This document shows positions 1 through 19,185 of a stretch of DNA of 64,000 nt, in pieces; the stretch's first letter is position 1, and every line of letters begins with the position of its first letter. Below the pieces are notes generated by a model, which did not search any database, was not told the DNA's origin, and saw nothing but the letters and a program-made list of their open reading frames with translations. Source of the stretch: Paraspadella gotoi (taxonomy: Eukaryota > Chaetognatha); contig CM119266.1 in the NCBI GenBank assembly GCA_051294375.1, forward strand, positions 25,064,659-25,128,658. The letters are read 5' to 3'. The translations under genes and the position numbers were made by a program.

Positions 1-412
<412 letters not shown>

Positions 413-455
413 CCGCTAGAGGGCGTGGTTTTAAGATGTGGTTCGCTGGAGGGCG
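413..455 (+). promoter_or_regulatory. Paired CTCF-like motifs upstream of collagen gene
   Basis: The 12-mer CGCTAGAGGGCG at 414-425 and its near copy CGCTGGAGGGCG at 444-455 lie exactly 30 bases apart. With the preceding C, the first matches the bilaterian CTCF core CCASYAGRKGGC at all but one position. They sit about 500 bases upstream of the predicted start codon. Binding is inferred from the motif only. Confidence 0.35.
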
Positions 456-873
456 GTGTGTTGACACCAATCGGTCTTTAATGGTTTCTCTCCACGTCTT
501 ATTGTCCTCTGCCCTTCTAATTAACCCATGAGGGATTGCGAGGAAATTGTTGCTGCTATTGACCACTTGGTCTTTACTCGTCTTTACTCATAACCCCTTC
601 TCCCCTTTTCAGGTTTCGCCGGAGCGGACTATTCCCACGCCCACTTCCGGCGAATGGAATCGCCGTGACCCTCGTCCCCCGCCGTACCAGCGCCATCGCG
701 TTGCGGATCGCGGAAGATTTCATTTTTTTTTTTTAAAAACAGAAATAAACAAAATTGAAACGAAATTAAAAAAAAAACCCACGAAAAATACTCAGCCGCT
801 TTTCTTCCCCCCAACGAAATTTGGAGGAACGACGGGATCGACGTCAAAACAGCGAGTGACGCTTTTCCGGTAG
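456..873 (+). promoter_or_regulatory. Probable promoter and 5' UTR region
   Basis: This stretch lies between the CTCF-like pair and the upstream ORF of the collagen gene. I see no convincing TATA box and could not place a transcription start. It contains a poly(T)/A-rich patch at about 722-780. Some of it must be promoter and 5' UTR if exon 1 is correct, but which part is unknown. Confidence 0.35.
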
Positions 874-945
874 ATGGTGACGTCTGTCCGACGTCGACGA
901 CGACGAGAGACGACGAACAATCGGACGATCAGCGCGACGTCGTGA
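874..945 (+). promoter_or_regulatory. Upstream ORF in collagen 5' leader
   Basis: An ATG at 874 opens a 23-codon frame, rich in Arg and Thr, that ends with TGA at 943-945. This is only four bases before the predicted collagen ATG at 950. Its stop codon lies inside the hairpin that contains the main start codon. Short upstream ORFs are also known in vertebrate type I collagen leaders. A role in limiting translation is inferred and depends on transcription starting upstream of 874. Confidence 0.45.
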
Positions 946-960
946 CGTCATGACGTCGCG
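933..960 (+). promoter_or_regulatory. Start-codon stem-loop (collagen 5'SL-like)
   Basis: Bases 933-944 pair with 949-960 to give 12 base pairs, eleven Watson-Crick and one G-U (942 with 951), closed by the four-base loop ACGT at 945-948. The predicted AUG at 950-952 lies wholly in the 3' strand of the stem. Vertebrate COL1A1, COL1A2 and COL3A1 mRNAs have a stem-loop around the start codon that binds LARP6. Function here is by analogy. At the DNA level the centre, 943-950, is a perfect TGACGTCA (CRE) palindrome. Confidence 0.55.
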
Positions 961-1055
961 GGAACGCCCACGGTCGGCGGCGTCGACGGCGCGACTTCTC
1001 CTCGGCGTCCTCGGGGTGGCGTTGCTCGCGTCGAGAGCGGCGGCGCAAGGGGAAC
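950..1055 (+). CDS. Fibrillar procollagen exon 1: signal peptide
   Basis: This exon encodes residues 1-35 and the first base of codon 36. The N-terminus is basic (Arg at 4, 6, 8 and 15), followed by a hydrophobic core at residues 16-27 (LLLGVLGVALLA) and a likely signal-peptidase site Ala-Ala-Ala|Gln after residue 32. The start is the ATG at 950 with a purine (G) at -3; an upstream ATG at 874 is in another frame and stops at 945. The exon ends at a good donor, AAC|GTGAGT, in phase 1. The VWC exon 52 kb downstream needs exactly two bases to complete a codon, and joining them gives Gln-Gly-Glu-Pro-Pro-Ala-Ile-Pro-Cys. A signal-peptide exon followed by a VWC exon across a phase 1 intron is the layout of vertebrate fibrillar collagens. 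The main doubt is the very long intron. Confidence 0.75.
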
Positions 1056-1499
1056 GTGAGTACGAGGGGTGGTAGGAGTGGAAGATTCTGAAGGTGTTGT
1101 GGGGCGAGGGGGGAGTTGTCGGAATATGCATTCATTATTCACTTCTCCATCATGGGGAAGGGAGGGGGTTTATTTGAAGTTAAATTCTATATTTATTTCG
1201 TTTATTTCATCGCGCTCATATTTTTGTTTGTTCTGTTAATTGACCCGGGTTCGTTTTCGTGATCTAGTTTCGTGGTTGGTGGTACAGTTTATCGCTTAGC
1301 CTTGACAGAGAATACATCCGATTAAGTTTTAAATTTACTTATTCATTTAGTTCGAGGATCAAGTATTTATTGTTCATCATATTTTATAATTTCATGTTTT
1401 TCTCGGATGTGTTTACTTTGCTTTGGTTCGATTCCAAAGCCTTTCCTTCTCTTTCATATAGTCTAAAGCAAAAATATAGACTTTTTCTTCTTTACTCGC

Positions 1500-1538
1500 T
1501 TTACTTTACTTTACTTTACTTTACTTTACTTTACTTTA
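1500..1538. repeat. (TTTAC)n pentanucleotide repeat
   Basis: About seven perfect tandem TTTAC units. Confidence 0.9.
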
Positions 1539-1787
1539 ATTTTTCGTCCAATCGGCTAAACCACCGCCTCTCATTCCTTATTCCTTCCTGATCGGTGAAC
1601 GTAACTGTCGAATTTTGAGGGAACGCCAATCGGGAACTTAATTTATATGGAAACAAAAAATACTAACAAATTTAAAAAAAAACATTGAAATATATTAGTG
1701 TTCTTCTCCGCTTTTTAAAATTCCTTCCCGCATGCATTATTTGTCCTATAATGCATATTTATGCTTTATTGCATTCTTACAAGAGAA

Positions 1788-1798
1788 GAAGAGAGAGA

Positions 1799-1831
<33 letters not shown>

Positions 1832-1833
1832 GA
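1788..1833. repeat. (GA)n microsatellite
   Basis: GA tract with one ATG interruption. Confidence 0.9.
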
Positions 1834-4493
1834 ATGTGCGCCTCTTCGATCGAACCTTGAAACACATTTGGGTGAAGCATCGTAACGATTCGGCCCGAAC
1901 TCTAAACGAACCCAATGTTCACCGGGAAAACTTTTTTTTTAGAAAAGTCGAAACCTTTTTTCCTTGTAACCCGAGTTGAATACTAATCCCCCAAAACCAC
2001 CTTTGAATCTACCCCCCTAACTCCCACCACCGTTCCACTCCGCCTGCCACCTCACATCCGCTCGACTTTTCTCCAAAATTGTTTCCCCCTTTTTTTCTTC
2101 TTTCTCTTCTTTTCATAGAAATCTTTTCTCCCCACTTTCCGATTTTCACTTTCTACTTTCCACTTTCTTTAGAAAGAAAACCACTCTCAAGTTTCCTATT
2201 CAGAGGAGTTCACGGCGACCCCATTTGTAATCACACTCTCATATATAATTGCCCAATTGTCCGTCAGTCGACGAGCCGGTCGCGTCCGTCCTGACCAACT
2301 TCCGTCTCGAGCCTTCGCGAGGTTTACGAGGTGGCGAACCGACACTGACTACGTCGACGAACCCCTTGAGCTCTTTAAACTCCATTTCACCGCCGACTGC
2401 GTTCACTCGGTTCGACACAGTAACCCGTCGAACGAACACGGCACGGCAGAGTGACCAATGACCTCACATTGCATGGCACATTGACCCGGTTCGGCATAGT
2501 TATCGCTGAACCAGGAAATCGGACGTTTGTTTTTTTGTTTTTTTTTCTTCAGATCTTTCCCTCAAACGGTCGTGAAACAGACTAAAGCCGGTCAAAGCCC
2601 AATTTCGGCCCGCACAAACCTGGGCATTTATCGGCCTTTGCCCGACTGCCCCCGATTTTCACAATCCTTCCTCTTTCCTCGTCGCGTTGCACGACGTGAT
2701 GGTTGGTGTTATCATTTCTGTCGTCATACATCGTTTTTGTTATTGAATTCATTAACGTTCGTTCTCCGCGATCTTTTGAACGCGAAAGATCGCATATCAT
2801 TCGATCGCGCCTACTCCTAGCGGATGAAATGGCGAAGCTGTTTTTCGAACAAACGGCTAACGCCAAATCATTTCGATAACCTTCGACCATCAGAAAATCC
2901 CCATAAAACCCCGTAATGAGCGAGCCTTTACTCTTGGGTACGTTTATAAAAACAAAACCAAAACTATCGAATATTTAAAATCCCCGATTAAAAACGAAAA
3001 AAAAAAATAAAGAAATTCCCCAAATAAAAAAAGATTCGTCGAATCTGGATGAGTGAAAAACCACCTGACGCATTCCTTCGCACATTCGATCCTTTACATG
3101 CTGACCTTCAACATCCCATCTTTTCTCCCAACCCCTTCCACCGCCTCCCCCTTTCGATATATCGATCCCCGACTGCCGACAACCGTCTAGAGATCACGTG
3201 ACCCAAAAATCTCTTACCTTCTCTTCTATCCCGCGAGAGGGGGGCGAAAGAGGAGAAAGCTCCGTGAGGAGAGCGGGATGGGAAACGGCTGAGAACGAAG
3301 AACGAAAAGTGATTTGTTGTTTTTCAAACTTTTTTTATTTCATCATGCGCGCATTTCTCTCTCTCTCTCTCTTTTTCTTTTTCTCCATTTTAAATGTTTG
3401 AACAGTTTGAGTCGTAACTCGTAAACGGTTGGCCTGACTGACGAACCTGGTCGGAATGAGGTTAAGCTCAGATGGGATGAGCCGATTTAAGAAACCCTGA
3501 TCATGTTGAAAGTTTAGCCATGTTTTAGTCAAGTTAATACAGGTTAAGCTCCGGTTTTATGATCCAGAGAACAAAATAAAAATAAATAATTTTAAAAACG
3601 ATCTTATTACCAAAAAAAATAGGACTTGCATTTTAAATTTCCTTGAATCCACTTTTTCAATATCAAGTTTTTGTTTTTTTTTCGCTTAAAAAGTTTTCTT
3701 TCCTTATCCTTGGCGTTAGCCCTTTTTTTTTACTCCTATTCCACCGCGAGATGTCTCTTTCGACGGAGAAAAAAAAATTTCGGAGGCAAAGGATCTCATC
3801 GGAAACCGAGGACAAAAGATCAGCGAATTTAAGGAAAACTGAAGTCTAAACCTTCGCTTCCAGAAAGAAAAAAAAATAACACTAACAGAGGATGATTTAA
3901 TGGGATTAATTTGAATCTCTTAAATTGATTTAAATCTCCCCCTTTTGTTGCCCGACATTCCAAGGATTTTGAGGGAAAGATTCTATCCGAGTCGAAAAGA
4001 AGCAACGGGGATAAATTCCAGGGTTCATTTTCTCAAGATTTTCACTTCACAGAGAATAACGGAACATTGTTAAAGTATATCGGTTCTCAATCATTTTTTC
4101 GAAGTATATCATATTCCTGTGGAATTATCAAATGATTCTTTTATTTCATGAATTGTCAATACAATTTTTTTCCACAGAAATAACTGGTAATTGGTCAGTT
4201 TTCTTTCTCGCGCTGGTATCGGAAAAATAAATATGATGCTAAATCTAAATTTGTTAAAGAATTAATTTTGTTGGTATATACTATTTGTTCGATTCGCGTG
4301 CCTCTCGCCAGATTAGTATTTTTTTTCCAAAATCCCAGGCTCTTCTTTCGCCGGTTCTTTTTATTTGACTTGTTTAATTCAATTTATTCAAAAAAAATCT
4401 TAAACTTCTGCCGAGAATTACATCGGAAAGCGTCGTCGTAAAAACGAAGGCAAGCCCTCTTTTATTACTATTTCATAAAGCTTACCTCTCTCT

Positions 4494-4510
4494 CGTCTCT
4501 CTTCTTTCTC

Positions 4511-4583
<73 letters not shown>

Positions 4584-4592
4584 CTCTCTCTC
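4494..4592. repeat. (CT)n compound microsatellite
   Basis: CT-dinucleotide tract broken by single-base CC shifts, followed by poly(A). Confidence 0.9.
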
Positions 4593-4738
4593 TCCTTTAA
4601 AAAAAAAAAAAGAAACCTAAAAAAAGCTTTCCTTTTTTGGAGGTTCTGTAGGAAGAGTTCAAAAAGATAATTTATCTTCGGAGCGAACGCTTTGAAAGGC
4701 ATCGTCGGCCTTGGCCTGAAGTCACTACACATTTTCTC

Positions 4739-4795
4739 GTGCCCTCTTGCCCCCTAATTTCGCCGTGCCTTCTTGCCCCTTAATTTCGCCGTGCT
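4739..4795. repeat. Two-copy 27-base tandem repeat
   Basis: A unit beginning GTGCCCTCTTGCCCC and ending AATTTCGCC is repeated at once with two C-to-T changes. It is followed by the first bases of a third unit. Confidence 0.8.
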
Positions 4796-4894
4796 TACCT
4801 CGCTCAAGAAAGGAGACCGGGTGATAATGATTACATTTATCGTATTATATTTACCTCAGCTGTTTCAAAAATTTGAAAGATGATCTCTCTCTCA

Positions 4895-5028
<134 letters not shown>

Positions 5029-5600
5029 GTAGTAAGGTTCACATTTTTGTTGACTCGGAACCTTCAAATCCTCTTTTCTTGTGTGTGTGCGTCTGTGTGT
5101 GTCTCCTTATTAAATTTTTGTCCTCGCGACGTTATCACATGGCGCCTGGGAGGTTTTTTTTTCGGCAGTAATACTCTGGGAGGAAAAGAAAAATAAATAA
5201 CTTTATCCCTTGTGGAAATTTCCAGAAAAAACTAAAATTAAGTCCCGCTTGAGCCTAGAGAAAAGTAAGACTTAAAAATCGAGAATCAGTTTTGAAATTT
5301 AAATAATTTTAAGATTTACGAATTTGTGACTATATAACCCAGGATTTTTCCGTCGACGAAATAAAATATTTAACGTAAAACTCTCACGGGTTCTTCGACA
5401 TTATTATCCGTTTTTTAAATATTTTTTTTTGGTGAGAGCGTATTTTTGGGTATGCGTATGTATGTTTTTGTTTCTCGCTTTATTAGTTTTAAAAACAAAA
5501 GAGCAGCCGAAAGAGGCGGCAGCCTGTCTGACCTCAATCAAACTCCCCTTCTTTATGCCGCCTTTAATTATCTGAGCGACTTTCGTCCTCTTCCCCCCTT

Positions 5601-11598
<5,998 letters not shown>

Positions 11599-14500
11599 AA
11601 AAAAAAGAAAGAAATCACGCCCGATGAGAGTGTTTGACAATATCTCTCCGTTTCAATCCACCGTCTTCTCGTACTCTCTCACATTCCCGTTATACTTCGT
11701 TCAGATCCCGTTCGCCGTCAAACTGATCTCTATCCCATCATCGTCGTTAAACGTCCCCGTTGCGCTACCGTCGTACCTCTCTCCTCTCGGCTCCTCCTCT
11801 CTCCCTCCTCAGGTTGTAAAAAAACTGATCTTATAGCAAACGAGGACGAAGGAAAGTAGGGCGAACCTGTGCGGTCACTCAGGATCGCCCGTCTGAGGCG
11901 GTGGGGAATGAGTGATAACTGTGAGAAGAGACTTCCCGTCCTAGCTCTAACCGACTTTAACTCATACCTCACCTTATTCCAGCTGTTACCTTCATCTAAA
12001 CAAATCTCAGACCGTTCCTTCTTACCTTCTCCTCACCTACCTCCCCCTTTCTATACCTCTCTCACTCTCCCTCCACTTTTTTTTTCCCGCCTGCGCCTCC
12101 CTCATACCGCGGGAAAATCTATCGAAACTCTTGCGCTTCCGCCTGCAATCACTATCGCGGCCGCGGGTTCCCTCACTCTGCAATTTCAAATTCTCTCGCC
12201 TCGTTGTTGAACACTTGAGAAGAGAAACAACCGGACGTAGTCGCGAATGAATGCCGGCTTGGGGGTAATATAGTGGGAGAAGTGTTGTTTTATGAGAATA
12301 ATTACGAGAAAAGGAGGGACAAAACAGGCAAAAGGAAAGGAAGACGAAGAGTTATAGATAAGAGGGGCTCATGCTCAGAGTGAAGTCGATTAATTAGGAA
12401 TATATATATATATATACTATTCTATCGTATATATAGTAATTCCGCGGTGCCCAGATAGCCGATGCGAATAAAGGGACATCATTATGACACTGTGTATATA
12501 TCGTGGTCTTATTTGTTTACCGTCCAAATTCCAATCTAGAATTCTTCCTTTGATCCTCCTACTCTTCTCTCTCGCATCTCCTCTCTCCTTTCCTTTCTTA
12601 TTCCACCACAATTAACTATCTCTATCTTTGAAAACTGCTTCTCGTCTACCGTTTTGCCACTCTCTAATCCCTCCCGTGAAATAACACAAGTTCTTTATTA
12701 GATTCCCGCTTCGTCACAAAAATCATTTATCCGTTCAAAGATATTTCGCTTCTGTTTATAACGAACAAAAAATAAATATTTCAACTAAACAATTAAAACT
12801 CACTGGAATCAATCATTCTTCCCATTACGATTCAAGTTCAATTAACGTCGATTTCGTTTCACGACCACGCGTCTCGATATCGTCACAAAATGTCTCGTTC
12901 AACGGAAATTCACGTGATCGCAATCAGCGTTGTCATTTCACACTCAGGTTTTCCTCATGCCCTTAAACGTCTCTTTCTCGTTATCTTTTCTTACTGCCGT
13001 CGTCGTCTTGTTGTTGTCGTCTCGCGAGTGCAACAAAGCTCAAAAAGATAGGAAATGTTCATATTCTTTGTCTTGGATGTTCGTTCCCTAGCGTGCCTTT
13101 ATCTTCGACCGGAAATTGTAATTAAGTAGATAAACGACGTATTAGATCAAGCAACGGACAAACAGAGAGATATAGAAAAAAAACATGATTATATGAACAA
13201 CCAACAATCAAATTACAAAGAATACATTTGGTAAAGAGTTAGAAACTAAACAAAAAGAAAAGAAAAAGAAAATCCACTGATGCGTCTTAAACTCGTCATC
13301 GGGTCTCGTCGTCGTCGTCGTCTTCGTGCGTTAAAAGATCTTCATAGGGTCGTAAGAGTCAAAAGAGGAGAGGGTCACCAAGGCCTCGTAAGGTAAAGGT
13401 CAAGAACAAGAATCAGAGAGAAGTCTATAGTAAGAATCGAATCGAGAGAATATTTATATGAAAACTATATACTGAGAGTCTTTTCATTTATTTAATCGGC
13501 TTGGTTGGAAGCAGATGAATCCGATTGAAGAACCCTGGAGAGGTTTCGAGGCGGGTAATACAGTAGGTCAATAGCCAAGAAGAAGCTAACAAGGATTTTC
13601 CCCATGTCAGGCGACACGCCCCAGATGTCACGTCAAAAAAAATAAAGCGACTCGCATCTTGGAGTAATCGACCGCAGTCAGATGCAATCTGGTCCAAAAC
13701 AATCACAAATGTACGCCAATAACTAGAGCAACAACACTGCTGTTGTGTAAAAAACCAAAAACATCGCACTTCGTATAGAGTGACAACAAACTTACTATCA
13801 CGTAAGTTGATTGACAGTCAACAGTCAACGACTTTCTCCTCCTCCTACTCCCCTCCTCCTCACTCTACTACCTTCCCCTCTTCCAATCTTAATACCCTCC
13901 CCCCCCACACTCCTACAACCGACTCCTTATTTCTCCGCTCATATCCCTCACATTGGCTGCGCCTTGGCGTTATCCCACACCACCTACTTCCTCCATCAAC
14001 ATGCCCCGTCGCCCCCCTCAATTATACCACGACTGAGACAGCTTTAGACTGTTCATAGCGACTGGCAAACGTTACTAAACCAACATCTTGTACGAGCCAG
14101 TTGGTAGACCGTCGAAACCTATCCGAGAGTTACGTTGCTCTTTGTACTTTCGCAAAATGACTCGCATCGTCATCGTTTAAGACCGGTATCTTGCTTCTGC
14201 ATAGTGGCATCCAGCCAGAGCAAACCCTGAAGAATTAAACAGTTTCTAACTTATTGTATCCCTAATTTCAAATTCCAAATAGAGGCGGGTCGGCCTCGTG
14301 CGCGGAGCAAGGGGATCGTTTGTCACACTCCGTCGGCTCACCCAATACAGTATCTTCTCGCCTAATCCATCTGACGCCATCCGCCCACTTAATATTACAA
14401 TCCTGCTCAATCGGGTTTGGCACCGGCGTCGATGGAACGAATCCATATAATTATATTACGTGCACTTAGAAAAGATCCCACGCTCTAACCTCGCGACCTG

Positions 14501-17500
14501 CAGAGGGGCGCGGAAGAATCGAAAAAACAGCAAAATAACCACGCGCCGAGGCGTTCGAATGTGTCAACCAAAGGGTAATTTCGGGTCGTCGAGCGTACGT
14601 CGTCTGAATTATAAGTGACCTATTATGGTGGTTCTGCTTTAAGTCCAAAAGTAGACAAATAGTCACGTTTGCACGCACTGCTAAGTCGAGCTCGTCGAGC
14701 GGTCGCTTACAGTGCATGTAATATTTTTTCACTATAAGAGTCACACATAAAGCGTTGTCCCTTCGTGTTGACACATCGTCGTCTGTAGGTCGTCGTCGCG
14801 TCGTCAAACGTCATCGCCGTGCCAATTTTTCTTCGTACTTGCGACAGACAGAAGTTAGCTAGGAAATATGGTCGATTTGTATCTAATGAACGTGAAATAT
14901 TCATAAGTAGGGTCTTGATTCCTAGTTGTATTTTCTTTCATTATTTGTGGTGTATTATTACTCTACTCGTGCATTGATCTTATACAGTCAACTGAATAGA
15001 TGATATGATTGCAGACGGAGAAATGAGAAGAGAGAGGCAATGAGAAGAGAAGCAAAAGGAAGTAGATAGAGAGAGAGAAGAGAGAGAGACGAGAGAGAGA
15101 AAGAGAAGAAGAGAAGAGAGAGGAGAGCAAGAGAATAGAGACGTTTGAAAGGATTTACGCGGGAAAAACAAAATGCCGAGTCCCGTGCCAATCGAGACGA
15201 CTGACGACACGAACATTGAACGAAGACGGCCGCCAAAGATCTCTCACAGGAATCGTACACTGGAGCTGCCCCTCGTGTTCAATGAGAAAAAAAAAACGGA
15301 TGTTTTAACTGTCTACACGATGGTCTGTAACAATCCGGGCCCGGATAAAACTCTTTTCGTTTTAGGACTCCGTATTCTTTTTTCTTGTCTTTTTTACGCT
15401 TACCTTCCCTTCGCTCCTTCCTTCTTTTTTCTTCTTCCTTATCTATCCCCGGTTCTTTGACTCTTCTTTTAATCCACCTCCCCCCCTCCTCTTCCCCCCC
15501 CACTTGCCCTTTCCCTTTCTTTTTTCTTTCTTTCTTAAGCCGTTTCGGATTAGTGTTTTGAGAATTTTTTCTTCTGTCTTTTTGTATTTTTGTTTAAAGT
15601 TTTCGATTGTCTTTGTTCGAATTTTTTCAAAGTTACTCGTGTATGTCCTTCTTTCTTCTTCTTGTCTTTTGCTTTTCTTTTTCGTCTTTCTTTCTTTTGT
15701 ATCTTTCTTTCTTCTTCTGTTCAATTTTCTGCCTCCCACAATTTAAACGCTTACATGGTTCCGGCCGTTTGTCGTCGTCGTCGCGTCGTCGTCGTCCGCG
15801 TAAAGAGTTCGTTTCTCACCGAAGACGCTTCTCACACTCAGCGTCTCCCTCTCCATTCATTCTCCTTTCCCTCTCACCGTCAAAATTTCCAAGAATTTCA
15901 ACCACCAAATTCCTTAAAATTCCAAGAGTCTATCCTTTTAAATTTCGTCCACGAAACATTTAAATAACTTTAAACATTCAATTTCGTCAGCTAAAATAAC
16001 CGGCCAAAGCAACAGCGTCCAACATCGAATCGCCACTCCACGTCGACGCCACTACCCACCCACCGAGCTAACCTCCAAAGCCCACCAAGCTCCATGGACC
16101 GCTCGCCATCGACATCGCTCGAGCCTGCTTCCGCGACACTTCACATGCTTTTATATTCTCCCATCTTTCCTACAATTTTTAACGGCCTGCGAGTCACTCA
16201 TGTCCGACGTTCTTCCCTCCTTTCCTTTTATCTGTCTCCTTCCGTTATTTTCCTTCTCCTTTTTCTCTTTCCCCTTCCTTTTTTATCTTTCCTCCTTTTT
16301 CTTTTTTTATCTTTACGCTCGCAAAACCTTTTTTTAACCTCCTTTCCTTTATCTTTCCCTTCTTTACTTCTCCTCTCCTTTTTATCTTCTCCTCCTTTTT
16401 AATGTTTCCTCCTTTTCTTTTTTAATCTTTCTCGCTACCTTTTTTAACACTCCTCCTTCTTTTATCTTCCTTCTTATCTTCCTCGCTTCTCTTTTTTATC
16501 TTCCTCCTTCTTTTTATCTATCCCGCCGATGTGCTTCCAGTCTACTCGGCCAAAAGCTAATCTTCCTCAAGCACCAAACTTTCCACTTTCCACTAACGTT
16601 TTCTATCGTTTATTCTCTTTTGTCTTTTCATTAGCTTTCGTCCTATATTAAGATTCTAAGGTTTTCTTCTCCTCTTGCCTTTCCTTTTTCCTCCCCAACC
16701 CTCTTTTCTTTTTCTAATCTTCCTCCAATCCCCTCTCCACAGTCGAATTCCCGGTGACCCTGAGAACTCAATTTCGCCCGTTCAATGACGCGAATTGACT
16801 TCCTAACCTCGTTTTTCTGACTCCTTTCTACTTCTCTTTCCTAATGTTTTCCACTCTCTCTCGCGTCTCGTCTCTCTCTCTCCCCATCTCCTCTCTCGTC
16901 TCTCTCTCTCTATCCTTGTTTTTTTGAGCGGAGAGAACGGCGGAAGAGAAGATTTGTATTCTCATCAGATATGATGATTTGGCGTCGCGAAGAGAGAAGA
17001 GCATCCAGTGAAACACCACGACGACAACGAACGGAGAACGATGATGATAACAACGACACAAACGATGGAACACGTGGCGGAATCGGCGGATTCGTCGGTT
17101 AGAAAGTTGTAGTGTCAAAGTAGAAAAAACAACTAAACAATAACAACTGTGAATACAGACAAGACGACGATTTCCAAATTATCTTTTTTGGCTTTCTCAT
17201 CCTAACTAGAATAAATATAACCAGAAGTGTAAGTATTCATAAAAGGTGAGACGTTTCGGAAGATAGCATTACCAGTTTACGGAAAAAACTTCTTTATCTA
17301 ACGTTGTTTTTTAGAGAAAATTCACTATTTACGTGACGGGAAAAAAGAAAGTTCGTCTCTCTCTTCTCTCTTCCTCTCCTGTCGTCTCTCCTTCCGTCTC
17401 TGCCGGGAGTTGACAGATATTTCGATCTCTGCTTCTCCTTTATCCCGGCTTAGCCCTTAAGATCAAATTTCCCCCGCCTCAGCTCTTGTTCTTTGTCCGC

Positions 17501-18412
17501 ACAGGACTACGCTCTCTCTCTTCTCGTCTCGTCTCTCTCTTTCTCTCATCTCTCTCTCTCTTCCTCTCTCTCGTCTCGTCCTCTCTCTCTCTCGTCGCCT
17601 TTAAATCATTCCATTTCCCCAGATTTCTTTTCTCTTTCTTGCACCAATTCTTTTCCTTCTCGGTTATCAGAAACTGCGGTCCCCTCAGAAACTCTGATTA
17701 TTTAATTAACCTGGACGTCTAGCTCTTCTTCTCTTTCTCTCTCTCGTCACTCGTTCTCTTCGCCTGCCCATCACGCTCCTCCACTATCACGGTCATCTGC
17801 ACGACAGTATGCACAAACGCTTTTCTTAAACAAGTTACAGGATATCCTCTTTTTCCTTCTACTGTATGTACTACCTTTCCTTCATGAAGGATTTTTTTAA
17901 TTCCGCTTCCTTCTTCAGGTTATTTTAATATTGTAATCTTTAATGTTCCCTCATCTCTAAAAGAAGGACTTTTTAGTTTAGTAAATAAACAAATTAAAAA
18001 CCGCCCACTGATACAGACTAAAAAACGATGAAAATAAACCTTATTAGATTTGTTGCCGAATGATAAAGCATAATAAATGGAAATAGATTAAACCTAAAAA
18101 AAAACTGAGAAAAGGGACAAAGGCAACCAACTTAAGAATTAAATTAAAAAAAAATAATCAAGACAACAATGAAAACAAACTAGTCAAAGTATTAAAGAGC
18201 AATTGGATACAGGGACTTATAGAAATACAGCAACAGTTTAGTCCTGTTAAATTCCGCCTTTGAATTTCGGTGGAAAAATGACCGAAATATTCATAAAAGA
18301 ACCGGAGATTGAAAACAAAGGGAAAAAAATGGCAATCTGGTTTCAAATTCAACTGAAATACCTTTTGAGAGAGAAGAGAGAGAGGAAGAGAAGAGAGAGA
18401 GAGTGAGAAGGA

Positions 18413-18456
<44 letters not shown>

Positions 18457-18644
18457 ACCGACAAGAGTCTTCCCCTCACATTAAATATCACTGTATCCTC
18501 ATCGAATGTTTTGGTTTGTTGAATTCTTTTTCCTTTGCGAAAAGATAAGATTTTAAAAGAAATTCTCTTAAAAAGCTCTAACTCTGGAGAAGGGAAGAGA
18601 TAGATAGTAGGTACCTTCACAACAAGAGCAGAGAGTAGACGAGA

Positions 18645-18676
<32 letters not shown>

Positions 18677-19160
18677 AGAGAGAGAAGAGACGAGAGAGAG
18701 AGAGAGAGCAGACGAAGATAACAGAAAATTTATTAAAATTGGAACCGTTGAAAAGGGCTTAAATTGAAGAACCTTTCAGAGAGCTACAAAGGACATAAGC
18801 AGAGAGAAAGATTGAGAAAGAGAAGAAGAAGACAGTATCAAGCAGCAATAACATTAAAATATTAAAAAAATTTTTATTTTCAACCAGAGCTGGTGATAAA
18901 GAAATAAAAATGGAGAAAAAAGAGAAATAAAATAAGATCTACAAACTTACTTCCAAAGAAAAATAAATAAAAATAATATTAATAAAATAAATAGAATATG
19001 ATATAGATATAGATATATATACTTTGGATTAGGAACAGAATATGTAGAGTGAGAGCAGACCGAGAGAGAGAGAGAGAGAGATGGAGAGAGAGACGAGAGT
19101 GAGGAGAAGAAGACGAGAGAGAGGACGAGTAGAAGAGAGAGGAGATAATTATATAACGAC
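11599..19160 (+). repeat. 7.56-kb direct duplicate, copy A
   Basis: This block recurs at 19490-27051 with a constant offset of 7,891 bases. About twenty open frames spread over the block have identical lengths and translations in both copies, so no indel has occurred across it and the copies look identical. The block holds no recognisable gene; it contains CT/GA-rich tracts, GTC triplets and an AT dinucleotide patch near 12400. It ends at a 25-N gap. Identical copies joined by a gap are best explained by one contig or read having been placed twice. Confidence 0.93.
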
Positions 19161-19185
19161 NNNNNNNNNNNNNNNNNNNNNNNNN
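19161..19185. other. Assembly gap (25 N)
   Basis: Run of 25 N exactly at the end of duplicate copy A. Confidence 0.99.

Larger units (their letters stand above)
1056..4493. other. Intron 1 sequence, no gene recognised
   Basis: Non-coding DNA with short open frames only. It includes a TTTAC pentamer repeat (about 1500-1538), a GA tract (about 1788-1833) and several A or T homopolymers. I saw no conserved domain, transposase or RNA gene. Confidence 0.6.

Noticed and set aside
1423-1447. tRNA T-arm-like sequence (TTTGG TTCGATT CCAAA)
   Set aside because: No matching acceptor strand, D-arm or anticodon arm lies upstream, so it is not a tRNA.
13488-13769. 93-codon minus-strand frame, identical in both long copies
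   Set aside because: Identity only reflects the duplicated assembly. The diverged inverted copy near 33.8-34.0 kb breaks the frame.
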